Shown piece after piece: positions 45,217 through 54,839 of a stretch of DNA of 64,000 bases. The DNA is taken from positions 1,364,001 through 1,428,000 of the forward strand of contig CAXBOT010000001.1 of assembly GCA_963977495.1 (NCBI GenBank), read 5' to 3'. Under the pieces are notes generated by a model. The model was not told the origin of the DNA and made no database searches. It worked only from the letters and a program-made list of their open reading frames with translations. A program made the position numbers and the translations under genes. Position 1 is the stretch's first letter, and the number at the start of each line of letters is the position of its first letter. This DNA is from UBA1672 sp963977495. Lineage in GTDB: Bacteria > Pseudomonadota > Alphaproteobacteria > Micavibrionales > Micavibrionaceae.

Positions 45217-46128
45217 TTAATTGTTGGTCAAGGCAACCGTCGCTATTTCTGCACTACCAGATGAAGATTTACCATCCCCACCACGGTTTACTTGAGATGA
45301 GCGTCTTGCTTCTTGTCTGATATAATATTCCTTATATGCTGCAAGCTCTGTTCCGCGCGATTGTTCGATTTCATCTTCATACGCCTTATATTCATCATAA
45401 GTATAAAGATGAGCCCCTTCCGCGAAGCTCAAAACCATCCAATCTTCTAACTCGTTCATAGTCGAAATATAATGACCGTCTTTTCTCATCGCAGCCGGTA
45501 CATCATTAATCGCCAAGATAATATCATCAACCTCAACCGGGATACCAATGTATGTTTCATTACCAGCCGCATCTGGGGGTCCTGTCCAAGGCTTACGATC
45601 TGTGGGGTCATAGGCAATCGGTATAATACCAACAACGCGCGCGCCGTATAGCTCCGCTGCGCCTTTTATGCCGTGCTCCTTATCACCAAGCATGATTTCT
45701 GTCACGCGGCGGTGTATATCACGAAGATGCTCAGACGGCCAATTATCCATTCTGCTGTCAACAACAACACCAATATACACGCCGGCCTTATTGGAATCCG
45801 CAGCCCTGTCATTTAGAACATGAAAGGCCTCAAAATCAATCGGCTTCGTCAGTAATTTTACTGGCAGAAACTGCCCTTGTGCGGCTCTGTCTTTAATCAT
45901 ATCAGGTGAATATTCAAAGCTCAATTTTGACTTTGGCACACCAAGAGAGGTCATCATCGCGTCGCCTGATACGCCTGTCGATGCGCTATCTTGGACCACT
46001 TGCACCGTATTCTCTTGATGATCTGCACGATTTTCTAAATGCGCATCTTGTGCCATTGCCGCAGTAGATATACCTGCCGCCGCAATCGCTGTCGCGATGG
46101 TCATTTTTATATCTCTCATAATAGGCAT
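45217..46128 (-). CDS. secreted protein of unknown function
   Basis: 303 aa from the ATG at 46128, which has AGGGGA closely upstream. An in-frame start 27 bp earlier lacks such a site. The signal peptide (MPIMRDIKMTIATAIAAAGISTAAMA) is cut before QDA. The mature part contains an ordered domain (GVYIGVVVDSRMDNWPSEHLRDIHRRVTEIM read in pieces, and EVDDIILAINDVPAAMRK) and a charged C-terminal helix, and ends in a Gly/Ser-rich tail. No family recognised. Confidence 0.65.
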   Translation of the reverse strand: MPIMRDIKMTIATAIAAAGISTAAMAQDAHLENRADHQENTVQVVQDSASTGVSGDAMMTSLGVPKSKLSFEYSPDMIKDRAAQGQFLPVKLLTKPIDFEAFHVLNDRAADSNKAGVYIGVVVDSRMDNWPSEHLRDIHRRVTEIMLGDKEHGIKGAAELYGARVVGIIPIAYDPTDRKPWTGPPDAAGNETYIGIPVEVDDIILAINDVPAAMRKDGHYISTMNELEDWMVLSFAEGAHLYTYDEYKAYEDEIEQSRGTELAAYKEYYIRQEARRSSQVNRGGDGKSSSGSAEIATVALTNN

Positions 46129-46275
46129 ATATATCCCCTGTCTTTTTATTATCACAATATTTTATCTTTATTTAGAAAAGAAGCTTAAAACTCTTTTCTT
46201 TTATGAATAAAGAATAACCATAGATATGTCAAATATTTTACTTAGTATGCGCTGAAAACAAGCATCGCTTTCAGA

Positions 46276-47019
46276 TCAAAGAAAACACGCATAGACTACG
46301 CTGGTACCCACCTTAACGGCGTTATCATAACCACCGTCTTGAGCCGCCTTATACAACTTTCCCACCATGAACGGGACAACGTCTTTGCTCGAGCTATATG
46401 TCGTGCCAGTCATATCAGGCGTATTACCTTCATATTTATTCAAAACACCGTCAATTTTCTTGCGGTTTTTAATGGATTCCAGCGTATCCATCACAATCGT
46501 ATTCAGTTGACCGCAAGACCCAAACTTCTGCTCCATATCATAGGCCTTGGAAGGATTTTCATCCGGAGTCGCGCCCTGCATACAATTCTGATAATCGGCC
46601 ATTGTATCCAATCTGACCTGATTGATACCTTTTTCTCTGATCATCTCATATTGTTGCTTGAGGTAAGGCTCGATTATTTTCGACTGCGTCAATGCTTCCG
46701 GCTGCACACCTTCATGATATTTTTCAATCACCATGTTGGTAAAAGCCATCTTAATACTGCAGCCCTTTTGATCGTTGCCAAAGGCGAGTTTTCCAACATC
46801 GTGCGGTACAAATTCTTTTTTCCACGTTTCATAATCTTTGGGATCAAGATTCTGAACGCCATCATCACTGCTCTGGGCGTCTTCTAACGCTTTTTGACGC
46901 CCCTCTTCCTCGGTCATCTGCTTTTCAGTCTGCGCATAAGATACAGACAAAACAGAGAAGGTCACAAAGGACATTCCGAGAATAAAAAAGCCAAATAGTT
47001 GTCGCGCGTTCATAAGCAT
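46276..47019 (-). CDS. secreted protein of unknown function with five mature cysteines
   Basis: 247 aa with a signal peptide (MLMNARQLFGFFILG, hydrophobic core, cut after SYA). Start may be 47019 or the Met at 47013. The mature part is helical and charged, with cysteines in QKGCS, QNCMQG, GSCGQ and the C-terminal VVYACFL. It is separated from the previous secreted-protein gene by 147 bp on the same strand. Family not recognised. Confidence 0.6.
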   Translation of the reverse strand: MLMNARQLFGFFILGMSFVTFSVLSVSYAQTEKQMTEEEGRQKALEDAQSSDDGVQNLDPKDYETWKKEFVPHDVGKLAFGNDQKGCSIKMAFTNMVIEKYHEGVQPEALTQSKIIEPYLKQQYEMIREKGINQVRLDTMADYQNCMQGATPDENPSKAYDMEQKFGSCGQLNTIVMDTLESIKNRKKIDGVLNKYEGNTPDMTGTTYSSSKDVVPFMVGKLYKAAQDGGYDNAVKVGTSVVYACFL

Positions 47020-47076
47020 ACGTAATTATAGTCATACGGCGTATAAAGAACAAGATTTATTGTATTTTTTAGAATT

Positions 47077-47916
47077 TTATTCGCCCCAGAAATGGTCGAG
47101 CACATCATTCGATGCGGCTATAAAATCAGGATTTATAAGATCATCCTTGCCGACGCCATAGCGCAACGGATTGCCCTGCATATCCCTGATATCTCCACCC
47201 GCAGCCCGCAACAATGCGTGGCCTGCAGCAGTATCCCATTCGCATGTCGGGCCGAATCGCGGGTACAGATCGGCCTTACCGCTTGCAATCGTGCATATTT
47301 TAATGGAGCTGGCACGCCGCACAATTGTTGCAACTTTCAGGCCGTCCAAAAACTTATCCTGCGCGCTCGAATCACCGTAATAACCGCTCGACATAATCGT
47401 TAAGCCCTTTTTCGGCATTGTACGCGCCCGCAAATCCTTTTCCCGAGTGCTTTCCTCAAAAAAGCGCGACGCGTGCGCGTTCCCGTCCGTATCAAAAAAG
47501 CCGGAATACATTTCGCCCTTTTCGGGGGCATACACCACACCCAGAACAGGTTCAGAATTATGGATCAATGCGATATTAACGGTGAAATCCCCCTCACCAC
47601 GCACAAAGGCGCGCGTTCCGTCTAAGGGGTCAACCAGCCAGAAATATTCCTGCGCCTTAAGGTCTATGCGCCGACCCGACGCGTGTGATTCCTCACCAAT
47701 GACCGGAATATCAGGCAGTACGGCAAGCAAACGCTCTTCGATCAACACTTCGGCTTCTTGATCGGCAAGGGTAACAGGCGAGCCATCGCCCTTTTGCGCC
47801 AATTTCATATCGCGCATACCCTCAAAATATTCAAGGATCAGTTCCCCCGCTTCGACCGCAATGCGTTTAACAACGTTATTAAGCGCACTACGATGAGAGA
47901 GGAGTTTAGACGACAT
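47077..47916 (-). CDS. cysQ: 3'(2'),5'-bisphosphate nucleotidase
   Basis: 279 aa from the ATG at 47916. The frame is open further back into cysNC, but the family begins here. Inositol monophosphatase-superfamily motifs are GSPVTLADQEAEVLIEERL, IPVIGEE, WLVDPLDGTRAFVRG and CEWDTAAGHALLRAAGG, which hold the metal ions. It removes PAP (or PAPS), the by-product of PAPS reduction. The start overlaps the last codons of cysNC (ATGTCGTCTAA), so it is translated with the sulfate-activation operon. Confidence 0.9.
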   Translation of the reverse strand: MSSKLLSHRSALNNVVKRIAVEAGELILEYFEGMRDMKLAQKGDGSPVTLADQEAEVLIEERLLAVLPDIPVIGEESHASGRRIDLKAQEYFWLVDPLDGTRAFVRGEGDFTVNIALIHNSEPVLGVVYAPEKGEMYSGFFDTDGNAHASRFFEESTREKDLRARTMPKKGLTIMSSGYYGDSSAQDKFLDGLKVATIVRRASSIKICTIASGKADLYPRFGPTCEWDTAAGHALLRAAGGDIRDMQGNPLRYGVGKDDLINPDFIAASNDVLDHFWGE

Positions 47917-49894
47917 AATCGAGGATTTGCTCTTTCGCTTGGGCTGCATCAGACAAATCACCTAATGCGATTTGTTGTTCAATGTAGTCTACGAGTTGCT
48001 CGACACAAAAATCAATCCCGTTATGCTGTGCATCGACGATTAATTCGGGATTTGCCGGAATTTCATACGGCGCGTCTGAATTAATCCCTGTGAAAGACTT
48101 TATTTCGCCTGCGCGCGCTTTTTGATAAATACCCGTATTATCGCGCTGCTCACATGTTTTCAAATCAACCGATACATAGATCTCATGATAGAGCGCCGCC
48201 GCACGGTCACGGATCAATCGACGATCTGAGCGGTATGGCGCAATAAAGGAACAAATAACCACCTGCCCCGCATTCGCCATCAATTCGGCGATATGCCCTG
48301 TACGGCGGATATTCTCTGCGCGATCTTCCGGCGTAAAGCTCAAATCTTTGTTGATACCGCTGCGTACATATCCGCTATCGACAACGACGACATTAATACC
48401 CTTTTCAAACAGAATCTTCTCCGCTGCCATCGCAAGCGTTGATTTCCCTGAGCCGGACAAACCCGACAGCCAGAAGATCCCGCCGCGATGCCCATTGCGC
48501 TTGGCACGTTCATCGTGGGAAATAATGTGATCAACCTGATGGATGTTCTGTGCCTTTGGCGCGTCGCGGCGTTGATCGGCATACCCGTCCATATTCAGCG
48601 CACCCCCACCAACAATGTCATAACCTTCATATACAACCAAACGACCTAAACGCTCATTATCAGTATAGGGATCAATCGGCAACACATCACGCGCGCGGAA
48701 TGTCACTTCTGCAACGGCGTTACGGACAACCTCGCCCGTTTGTGACGCATCGGCTAAATCCTGTGTATCAATGATCTTATCGATGGATTGCACAGACACC
48801 ATGGCCTCATGCGTGCCATAGCGGATTTTATAACTGTTTCCGACCTTCAGCGGTTTATGCGCGAGCCAGAAAATACTGGCGCGAAACACATTCGACAACA
48901 TTGGCGGCTTATCCGTGTGCGAGCCAATATGCCCGCGCTCCACGAATAAACGTTGATCGAGCGTAATACCGATTGATTCACCAGGGCGTGCCTCGACCTT
49001 ATCGGAATCCTCAGGCCAGACCTCTATCGACTCGACTGTGGCAACCTCATTGCCGGGGGAGAACATAACCTGATCGCCTTTGCGCAAAATACCGGTTTCC
49101 ACGCGCCCAACGATTACGCGCTGCTCACCAAAACGATAAACATCCTGCACAGGAAAGCGCAAAGGAAGCGCGATGGGCTGCGGCGCAACTTCAAAGCTAT
49201 CCAACACATCGATCAGGTTTTTACCCTCATACCATTCCATGCCTTTGCCGCGATTGGCAATCATGTCACCATGACGCGCAGAAATCGGCACGATAAAGCG
49301 CGGCGTTATACCGATGGACGATAAATAGTCCTTCACCTCTGCCGATACCTTGGCGTAGGCTTCGGGTGCATGGCCGACCATATCCATTTTGTTAATCACC
49401 ACCGCAATTTGCTTTAGCCCTAATAAGTGCAACAAATAAGCATGGCGGCGCGTTTGTTCCTGAACGCCTTCTGTACCGTCAACAACAAGAATCGCCGCAT
49501 CCGCCGCCGCCGCGCCTGAAATCATATTTTTCAAAAACTCACGGTGACCGGGCGCATCAATAATGACGTAGTCGCGCTCCTCAGTTGAAAACCAAATTTG
49601 TGTGGAATCAATCGTGACCGCCTGATCGCGCTCTGCCTGAAAAGAATCGAGCACAAATGACCATTCCAGCGCGTCCGTACCGCGGCGCTTACAAATCTCT
49701 TGTAATTCCTCATACTTACCCGCAGGCAGAGAATCCGTATCATAAAGCAAGCGACCAATCAGCGTAGATTTCCCATGATCCACATGCCCGACAATCACAA
49801 CGCGCAACGGATGCGCCGCATTTTGTTTTCTACGGCCCTTTGCAAAATACTGCTCTGTGCCTGTTTCAAGTGTTTGTATATTTACATTTGTCAT
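47906..49894 (-). CDS. cysNC: bifunctional sulfate adenylyltransferase large subunit/APS kinase
   Basis: 662 aa fusion. Residues about 25-440 are CysN, an EF-Tu-like GTPase (VIVGHVDHGKSTLIGRLLYD, DAPGHREFLKNM, NKMDMVG) that drives ATP sulfurylase. Residues about 465-650 are CysC (GLSGSGKSTLAMA P-loop, RADFTPEDRAENIRR-like segment seen as LSFTPEDRAENIRRTGH). It makes APS and then PAPS. Fusion of CysN and CysC is common in alphaproteobacteria. It follows cysD by 11 bp. Confidence 0.94.
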   Translation of the reverse strand: MTNVNIQTLETGTEQYFAKGRRKQNAAHPLRVVIVGHVDHGKSTLIGRLLYDTDSLPAGKYEELQEICKRRGTDALEWSFVLDSFQAERDQAVTIDSTQIWFSTEERDYVIIDAPGHREFLKNMISGAAAADAAILVVDGTEGVQEQTRRHAYLLHLLGLKQIAVVINKMDMVGHAPEAYAKVSAEVKDYLSSIGITPRFIVPISARHGDMIANRGKGMEWYEGKNLIDVLDSFEVAPQPIALPLRFPVQDVYRFGEQRVIVGRVETGILRKGDQVMFSPGNEVATVESIEVWPEDSDKVEARPGESIGITLDQRLFVERGHIGSHTDKPPMLSNVFRASIFWLAHKPLKVGNSYKIRYGTHEAMVSVQSIDKIIDTQDLADASQTGEVVRNAVAEVTFRARDVLPIDPYTDNERLGRLVVYEGYDIVGGGALNMDGYADQRRDAPKAQNIHQVDHIISHDERAKRNGHRGGIFWLSGLSGSGKSTLAMAAEKILFEKGINVVVVDSGYVRSGINKDLSFTPEDRAENIRRTGHIAELMANAGQVVICSFIAPYRSDRRLIRDRAAALYHEIYVSVDLKTCEQRDNTGIYQKARAGEIKSFTGINSDAPYEIPANPELIVDAQHNGIDFCVEQLVDYIEQQIALGDLSDAAQAKEQILDYVV

Positions 49895-49905
49895 TTTATT
49901 AAACC

Positions 49906-50721
49906 CTACATATATCCTGCGGCGCGCAGACGCTCGAAACTGTCTTCTGTTTCAGTGTCCATGGAACGGCCTGCACGTTCTGACGTGTTGGTTGTTTCCA
50001 GTTCTTCAATAATCTCTTCAATCGTGGAGGCATTGCTCTCCACGGGGAAGGTCAGGTTTTTCTCACCCAATGAGCGGTAACGCATCATTTTGCCTGTTTT
50101 CTCATCCTTTTGCGCCAGATAGAGCGGGCAAAACGGGATGCCTTCGCGCAAGTGATAGCGCCAGATGTCAATTTCCGTCCAATGCAAGATCGGATGAATG
50201 CGCAAATGCGCGCCTTCGGGGAATTCGGTTTTATATTGATCCCAAAATTCAGGTGGCTGGTCTTTGAAGTCCCACGCCCCGTCAACAGTGCGCGGCGAGA
50301 AGACACGCTCCTTCGCGCGCAAGCCCTGCTCATCGCGGCGAATACCGCCTGTAATGCCCTTAAAGCCCTGCTCCTTCATCAAAATCTTAAGCCCTTCCGT
50401 CTTACGCATTGCAGAGCGCGTATTGGGCGGCAAAGTTTGATCCATATCCTCTTCGGGCGGGCATGGCTGGTTAATGCAGTTCAAGCCCCATTCATCAATC
50501 AAACGATCACGGAATGCATAGACTTCGTCCATTTCCATGCCCGTATCCAACAAACACACCGGAAACGGCACGCGCCCCAAAAAGGCTTTGCGCACCATCC
50601 ACAGCATTGCCGTAGAATCTTTACCGATTGACCACATCATCCCCATCGGATTGATACGGTTATAGGCCTCGCGGATGATATAAACTGTTTTGGCTTCAAG
50701 CTCATCAAGATAGCTATACAC
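49906..50721 (-). CDS. cysD: sulfate adenylyltransferase small subunit
   Basis: 271 aa with a GTG start; AAGGA lies 8 bp upstream. The PAPS-reductase-like fold has the ATP loop MMWSIGKDSTAMLWM, LDTGMEMDEVYAFRD, GIRRDEQGLRAKER and the C-terminal RYRSLGEKNLTFPVES. The terminal ERLRAAGYM is typical of CysD. With CysN it adenylates sulfate to APS. It is the first gene of cysD-cysNC-cysQ. The sequence immediately upstream is AT-rich with small inverted repeats such as TACAT-N7-ATGTA (50746-50762). Confidence 0.94.
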   Translation of the reverse strand: MYSYLDELEAKTVYIIREAYNRINPMGMMWSIGKDSTAMLWMVRKAFLGRVPFPVCLLDTGMEMDEVYAFRDRLIDEWGLNCINQPCPPEEDMDQTLPPNTRSAMRKTEGLKILMKEQGFKGITGGIRRDEQGLRAKERVFSPRTVDGAWDFKDQPPEFWDQYKTEFPEGAHLRIHPILHWTEIDIWRYHLREGIPFCPLYLAQKDEKTGKMMRYRSLGEKNLTFPVESNASTIEEIIEELETTNTSERAGRSMDTETEDSFERLRAAGYM

Positions 50722-50838
50722 GGCACTTTTTCCTTCTGCACAAAATACATTTTTTATATGTAATTTTATAAACTGTATGATTTTTTACAGGTGTATACAG
50801 CAAGTAATCAAGGTTATGCAATATACAAAAAAATATTG

Positions 50839-51480
50839 TTATATTTTCGTGGGGACATAAACCAAACGATAGGTCTGCGACAAATCCTTTGCATCAACCA
50901 ACGTATCCGCATCAAGATTTTCATTCAAATGCGCGACAGCCCTTTGCGCTTCTCCCACCCCTTGCGCGGCAGCACACACAAACCAAGCATAAGCGCGCTG
51001 TGTATTTTTCAAGGTGCCCTCACCTCTCAAATATTTCAGAGCCACATTATATTGTGCATATTTATGCCCCGCCTTCGCCGCCCTCTCCCACCATTGGATG
51101 GCCTGCTTATCACTGCGCGTGACACCGTCACCCCTCGCATATTTAACACCAAGATTATATTGTGACGGTGCATGACCGCCTTGCGCGGCCTTTTCCCACC
51201 ACTTCACAGCAAGGGCGCTGTCTTGCACGACACCCTCCCCCTTGGCATAGATATCACCAAGCTGCGCTTGCGCCTCGGCATCACCAGCGTTTGCGCGCAC
51301 TTCCAAATCTTTGATTTCTTGAGATACAGCGAGCGGAACGTCAGCCACGGCCTCCACGCTCATTGAATTATCAGGAATAACCGCCTGATGATCGTCAGCA
51401 GAATCGCTCTCCTGCGCGTGTAACGGCGCAGAAAAAACGATAAAAACCACAATGATCAGTTTAAAAACAGAGCGCATCAC
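50839..51480 (-). CDS. secreted Sel1-repeat protein
   Basis: 213 aa with a signal peptide (MMRSVFKLIIVVFIVFSAPLHA). From about residue 60 there are three to four Sel1/TPR-like repeats of about 36 residues (AQAQLGDIYAKGEGVVQDSALAVKWW, SQYNLGVKYARGDGV, AQYNVALKYLRGEGT). Such periplasmic solenoids serve as protein-binding scaffolds. The partner is unknown. A shorter relative of the repeat region in the PodJ-like protein. Confidence 0.8.
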   Translation of the reverse strand: MMRSVFKLIIVVFIVFSAPLHAQESDSADDHQAVIPDNSMSVEAVADVPLAVSQEIKDLEVRANAGDAEAQAQLGDIYAKGEGVVQDSALAVKWWEKAAQGGHAPSQYNLGVKYARGDGVTRSDKQAIQWWERAAKAGHKYAQYNVALKYLRGEGTLKNTQRAYAWFVCAAAQGVGEAQRAVAHLNENLDADTLVDAKDLSQTYRLVYVPTKI

Positions 51481-51549
51481 ACTGAATTTCCTTTATTGAT
51501 AAAGAAAAACGCAGTCATAACAGATACACAAGCGACAATAGAAACGCCC

Positions 51550-52896
51550 TTAAGCTGCGTCTTCAACGCGCCCTTGAGTAGCGCCACTTTGCTGCGTCCG
51601 CCCGATAGACACGTAATTAAATCCCTTACCCTGCACATCTTCGGGCATATAGATATTACGCAAATCCACCAACGTGTTGCCCGCCATAACGCTCGCAATA
51701 CGCGCAAGGTCTAATGCGCGGAACTCATTCCATTCGGTCACAATCGCCAGAACATCAGCATCTTGCGCAACCTCGTATGAGTTTTTGCACCATGTCACGT
51801 CATCCATCATTTCCTTGGCGGCGTCCATAGATTCAGGATCATAAGCATAGACCACTGCGCCAGCTTGCTGAAGCACGGGTACAATCGTCAATGCAGGGGC
51901 ATCACGCATATCATCAGTGTTCGGCTTGAACGCCACACCAAGAATACCAATTTTCTTACCGCGCACATCACCACCGGCGGCTTCGATAATTTTATCCGCC
52001 ATCCGCGCCTTGCGGTCTTCGTTAACCGAAACAACCGTTTCAACGATGCGTTGCGGCGCGCCGTATTTTTGTCCTGCGCGCGTTAATGCCAATGTATCCT
52101 TTGGAAAACATGACCCGCCATAGCCGGGACCTGCATGCAAAAACTTTGCGCCAATACGACCATCAAGCCCGATGCCCTTTGCGACATGCTGAACATCCGC
52201 GCCGACTTGCTCACACAAATCTGCGATTTCGTTGATGAATGTAATCTTTGTCGCCAAAAATGCATTCGCGGCATATTTGATGATTTCTGCCGTTTCGCGC
52301 TTGGTGAACAAAATCGGCGTTTCATTAATATATAACGGGCGGTACACCTCGCGCATAACGTCTTGCGCCTTTTTCGATGATGTCCCGACAACCACACGAT
52401 CAGGGCGCATAAAGTCATCAATCGCCGCACCTTCACGCAAAAATTCAGGGTTTGACGCCACATTAAAATCAGCATCAGGATTTTCCGCGCGCATGATTTC
52501 CTCAACCTCGCGCCCCGTTCCGACAGGCACCGTGGATTTATTGACCACAACGGTATAGCCCTCAAGATTTTGCGCAATCTCACGCGCTGCGCCGTGAACA
52601 AAGGAGAGATCCGCATCACGGCAATATCTGCGTGAAGGCGTACCCACCGCAATAAAGACAGCGTCACAGCCCTTTACAGCCTGCTTGATATCCGTTGTAA
52701 ATTCAATGCGTCCCGCGTCGATTTGTCGCTTGAGCAAATCTTCCAGACCAGGTTCATAAATCGGAACCTCACCATTTTTAAGGCGCTCAATCTTGCTTGC
52801 ATCTTTATCGACACAAATCACAGTATGACCGAATTCCGCAAAACATGTTCCCGATACAAGGCCAACATACCCTGTTCCTACCATTCCAATGCGCAT
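51550..52896 (-). CDS. ugd: UDP-glucose 6-dehydrogenase
   Basis: 448 aa with the N-terminal Rossmann fold (MRIGMVGTGYVGLVSGTCFAEFGH), the catalytic segment GYGGSCFPKDTLAL with the active Cys, and the C-terminal domain (ILGVAFKPNTDDMRDAPAL). It oxidises UDP-glucose to UDP-glucuronate for capsule, LPS or lipid-A modification. The last ~20 residues (RTQQSGATQGRVEDAA) form an extra tail. It is divergent from the SapC-family gene, with a 244-bp gap containing a direct repeat of TTTATAGCGTA next to the start. Confidence 0.94.
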   Translation of the reverse strand: MRIGMVGTGYVGLVSGTCFAEFGHTVICVDKDASKIERLKNGEVPIYEPGLEDLLKRQIDAGRIEFTTDIKQAVKGCDAVFIAVGTPSRRYCRDADLSFVHGAAREIAQNLEGYTVVVNKSTVPVGTGREVEEIMRAENPDADFNVASNPEFLREGAAIDDFMRPDRVVVGTSSKKAQDVMREVYRPLYINETPILFTKRETAEIIKYAANAFLATKITFINEIADLCEQVGADVQHVAKGIGLDGRIGAKFLHAGPGYGGSCFPKDTLALTRAGQKYGAPQRIVETVVSVNEDRKARMADKIIEAAGGDVRGKKIGILGVAFKPNTDDMRDAPALTIVPVLQQAGAVVYAYDPESMDAAKEMMDDVTWCKNSYEVAQDADVLAIVTEWNEFRALDLARIASVMAGNTLVDLRNIYMPEDVQGKGFNYVSIGRTQQSGATQGRVEDAA

Positions 52897-53140
52897 TTGA
52901 GGCTCCTCTTTTATAGCGTATTTATAGCGTAAAACTCATATCGTTGGGAAACTAAACGATTTTAAGACACATGGAAAGCCTGTAAACGCGCAATTTTAAA
53001 CATTGTTTTAACGCATTGGGATTACACTTAAAGATGAATGCACCGCGCATCACAAAAATCAGTGGTAAATGCTTTGATTTTTTCCTATTATCCCGCATAA
53101 GTTTTTATAATAAAGTTGAATATACAAGGATCTATTACGA

Positions 53141-53929
53141 ATGGCTGATACAAAGAAAACCGAAGACAAAAGCAAAAAATCTGACGGCGAAGCGGCGAGC
53201 CTTCCCTTGTTTTATCAAAAACCAATTCCGCTTGATGCGAAAAAACACGGCAAGCTCTCATTGAAAAAGAATTTCGGGTTTAACTTCACCAAAGGTGTGA
53301 ACGCCGTTCCGATCAACATGATTGAAATGCCGCAAATCTGCCATTACTACCCCATCGCCTTCAGCCCCGATGAAAATGCAACACCCGTGGCTATATTGGG
53401 TCTTCGTGACAATGAAAACTTGTTTATGGATACCAACGGTAATTGGGATGAAACAGCTTATATTCCGGCTTATATCAGACGCTACCCCTTTATCTTTTCG
53501 GAAATACCGAACAGCGACCAGTTGACCTTATGTGTTGATAACGTCCCCGAAGTCATTGAAGAAAGTACCAATCAACCGTTCTTTGACGCCGAAGGCGCAC
53601 CGAGCGACCTTGCGAAAAATGCGCTGGATTTTTGCAAATCCTATCACGCTGCCGCACAACAAACGCTTGATTTCAGCAAAGCCTTAGCGCAAAGCGGACT
53701 ACTCATTGAGCGCGAAGCACAAATCAATGTTGCCGGTAACCGTAGAATCAATTTCTCAGGCTTCCGCATTATCGACGAAACAAAATTATCCGAACTGGAT
53801 GACGACACATTCCTAGAATGGCGCGCCAAAGGCTGGTTGCCGATTCTCTACGCGCATTTATTTTCCGGTGCGCAATGGGCACGCCTAACGCGTTTATTGA
53901 ATATGCGCCTCGAAAAAGAAGCAGCTTAG
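53141..53929 (+). CDS. SapC-family protein
   Basis: 262 aa, no signal peptide. The SapC (PF07277) core is recognisable: LPLFYQKPIPLDAKKHGKLSLKK, NAVPINMIEMPQICHYYPIAF, AILGLRDNENLFMDTNGNW, AYIPAYIRRYPFIFSE. The C terminus is WLPILYAHLFSGAQWARLTRL. The name comes from the Campylobacter S-layer locus. In other Proteobacteria the role is unknown. AAGGA lies 10-14 bp upstream of the ATG. Confidence 0.85.
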   Translation: MADTKKTEDKSKKSDGEAASLPLFYQKPIPLDAKKHGKLSLKKNFGFNFTKGVNAVPINMIEMPQICHYYPIAFSPDENATPVAILGLRDNENLFMDTNGNWDETAYIPAYIRRYPFIFSEIPNSDQLTLCVDNVPEVIEESTNQPFFDAEGAPSDLAKNALDFCKSYHAAAQQTLDFSKALAQSGLLIEREAQINVAGNRRINFSGFRIIDETKLSELDDDTFLEWRAKGWLPILYAHLFSGAQWARLTRLLNMRLEKEAA

Positions 53930-53966
53930 TTTCGAAACACCCTATAGTATAAGTAAAAACACTCAA

Positions 53967-53986
53967 CGTATCAGTATGTTGATACG
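53967..53986. promoter_or_regulatory. 20-bp inverted repeat before the HTH/coiled-coil gene
   Basis: CGTATCA-GTATGT-TGATACG: perfect 7-bp arms, 112 bp before the start at 54098 and 38 bp after the SapC-family stop. It has no T-run, so it is more likely a protein-binding site than a terminator. It could be bound by the adjacent HTH protein (autoregulation), which is a guess. Confidence 0.4.
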
Positions 53987-54097
53987 AATTGTGGATAGAT
54001 ACCCTGATTAGCATTATCAATCTTGAACTTTGTTATTAAGCCATGATAACACTGGATATAGATCATTTTTCACTTCAAGAAACGAACGAGGAAAGTC

Positions 54098-54721
54098 ATG
54101 GCAAAAGTTGGAGCACAAAGAGCAGCCGTCCTTACAGGAAAATCAAAATCAACCATTCAGCGTGCCATGAATAGTGGAAAGCTCTCCTACGAACTCGACC
54201 AAAATAAACGCAGAATAATCGATGTGTCAGAGCTTGAGCGCGTCTTCGGGATTAAGCAGACAAGTGCTGAACCTCAGGTTGCGAAAAAAGAAACACTGGA
54301 CACCGCCGTTGAAAGAGAACGTATGGCCATGCAGATCAAAATGCTGGAACAGCAGCTCTCGACTGCTGGCGAACATATTGATGATTTAAAAGATCAACGC
54401 GACAAGTGGGAAAAACAAGCCTCACAGGTTCTGATCACAAGCCAGTACTCACAAAGACAGGCCGAAGAGCTTCGCGCGCAAATTAAAGAACGTGAAGAGC
54501 GTGCACGTCAAAGACGTATGCAAAACGCAAAGGTACAAAATGCCCAAGCGAGCAGCAGCAACAACAAGAAGCAACAAACGCCTCCTCCTCAGCAGTCAAA
54601 GCCGGATGCAAAGAAAGCCAAGGTTCTTGATGAGAAAATGCAAAAACTAAAAGCACAAAATGAAAATGTTTCGGAAGATACCGGCTCTGTTTTCCGCTTT
54701 TGGAAAAAAGCTAAAGGTTAA
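54098..54721 (+). CDS. HTH (MerR/excisionase-like) plus coiled-coil protein
   Basis: 207 aa. Residues 1-52 form a winged-helix of the excisionase/MerR type (RAAVLTGKSKSTIQRAMNSGKLSYEL then RRIIDVSELERVFG). Residues about 65-150 are a charged coiled coil (MAMQIKMLEQQLSTAGEHIDDL, REERARQRR), followed by a Gln/Asn/Pro-rich low-complexity stretch and a basic end. This build is common in plasmid- or phage-type DNA-binding proteins and in alphaproteobacterial chromosomes. GAGGAAAG lies just before the ATG. Targets unknown. Confidence 0.7.
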   Translation: MAKVGAQRAAVLTGKSKSTIQRAMNSGKLSYELDQNKRRIIDVSELERVFGIKQTSAEPQVAKKETLDTAVERERMAMQIKMLEQQLSTAGEHIDDLKDQRDKWEKQASQVLITSQYSQRQAEELRAQIKEREERARQRRMQNAKVQNAQASSSNNKKQQTPPPQQSKPDAKKAKVLDEKMQKLKAQNENVSEDTGSVFRFWKKAKG

Positions 54722-54839
54722 CCCTCGCTTCTCCTCACGCTCCTCCTCTTATAAAACACGACCTAAAAGTTAGTATGGCATAATAGGTACATTAAGTGTT
54801 ATTATGTCTATGATTTTCAATTTTATACGATGGTGAACT

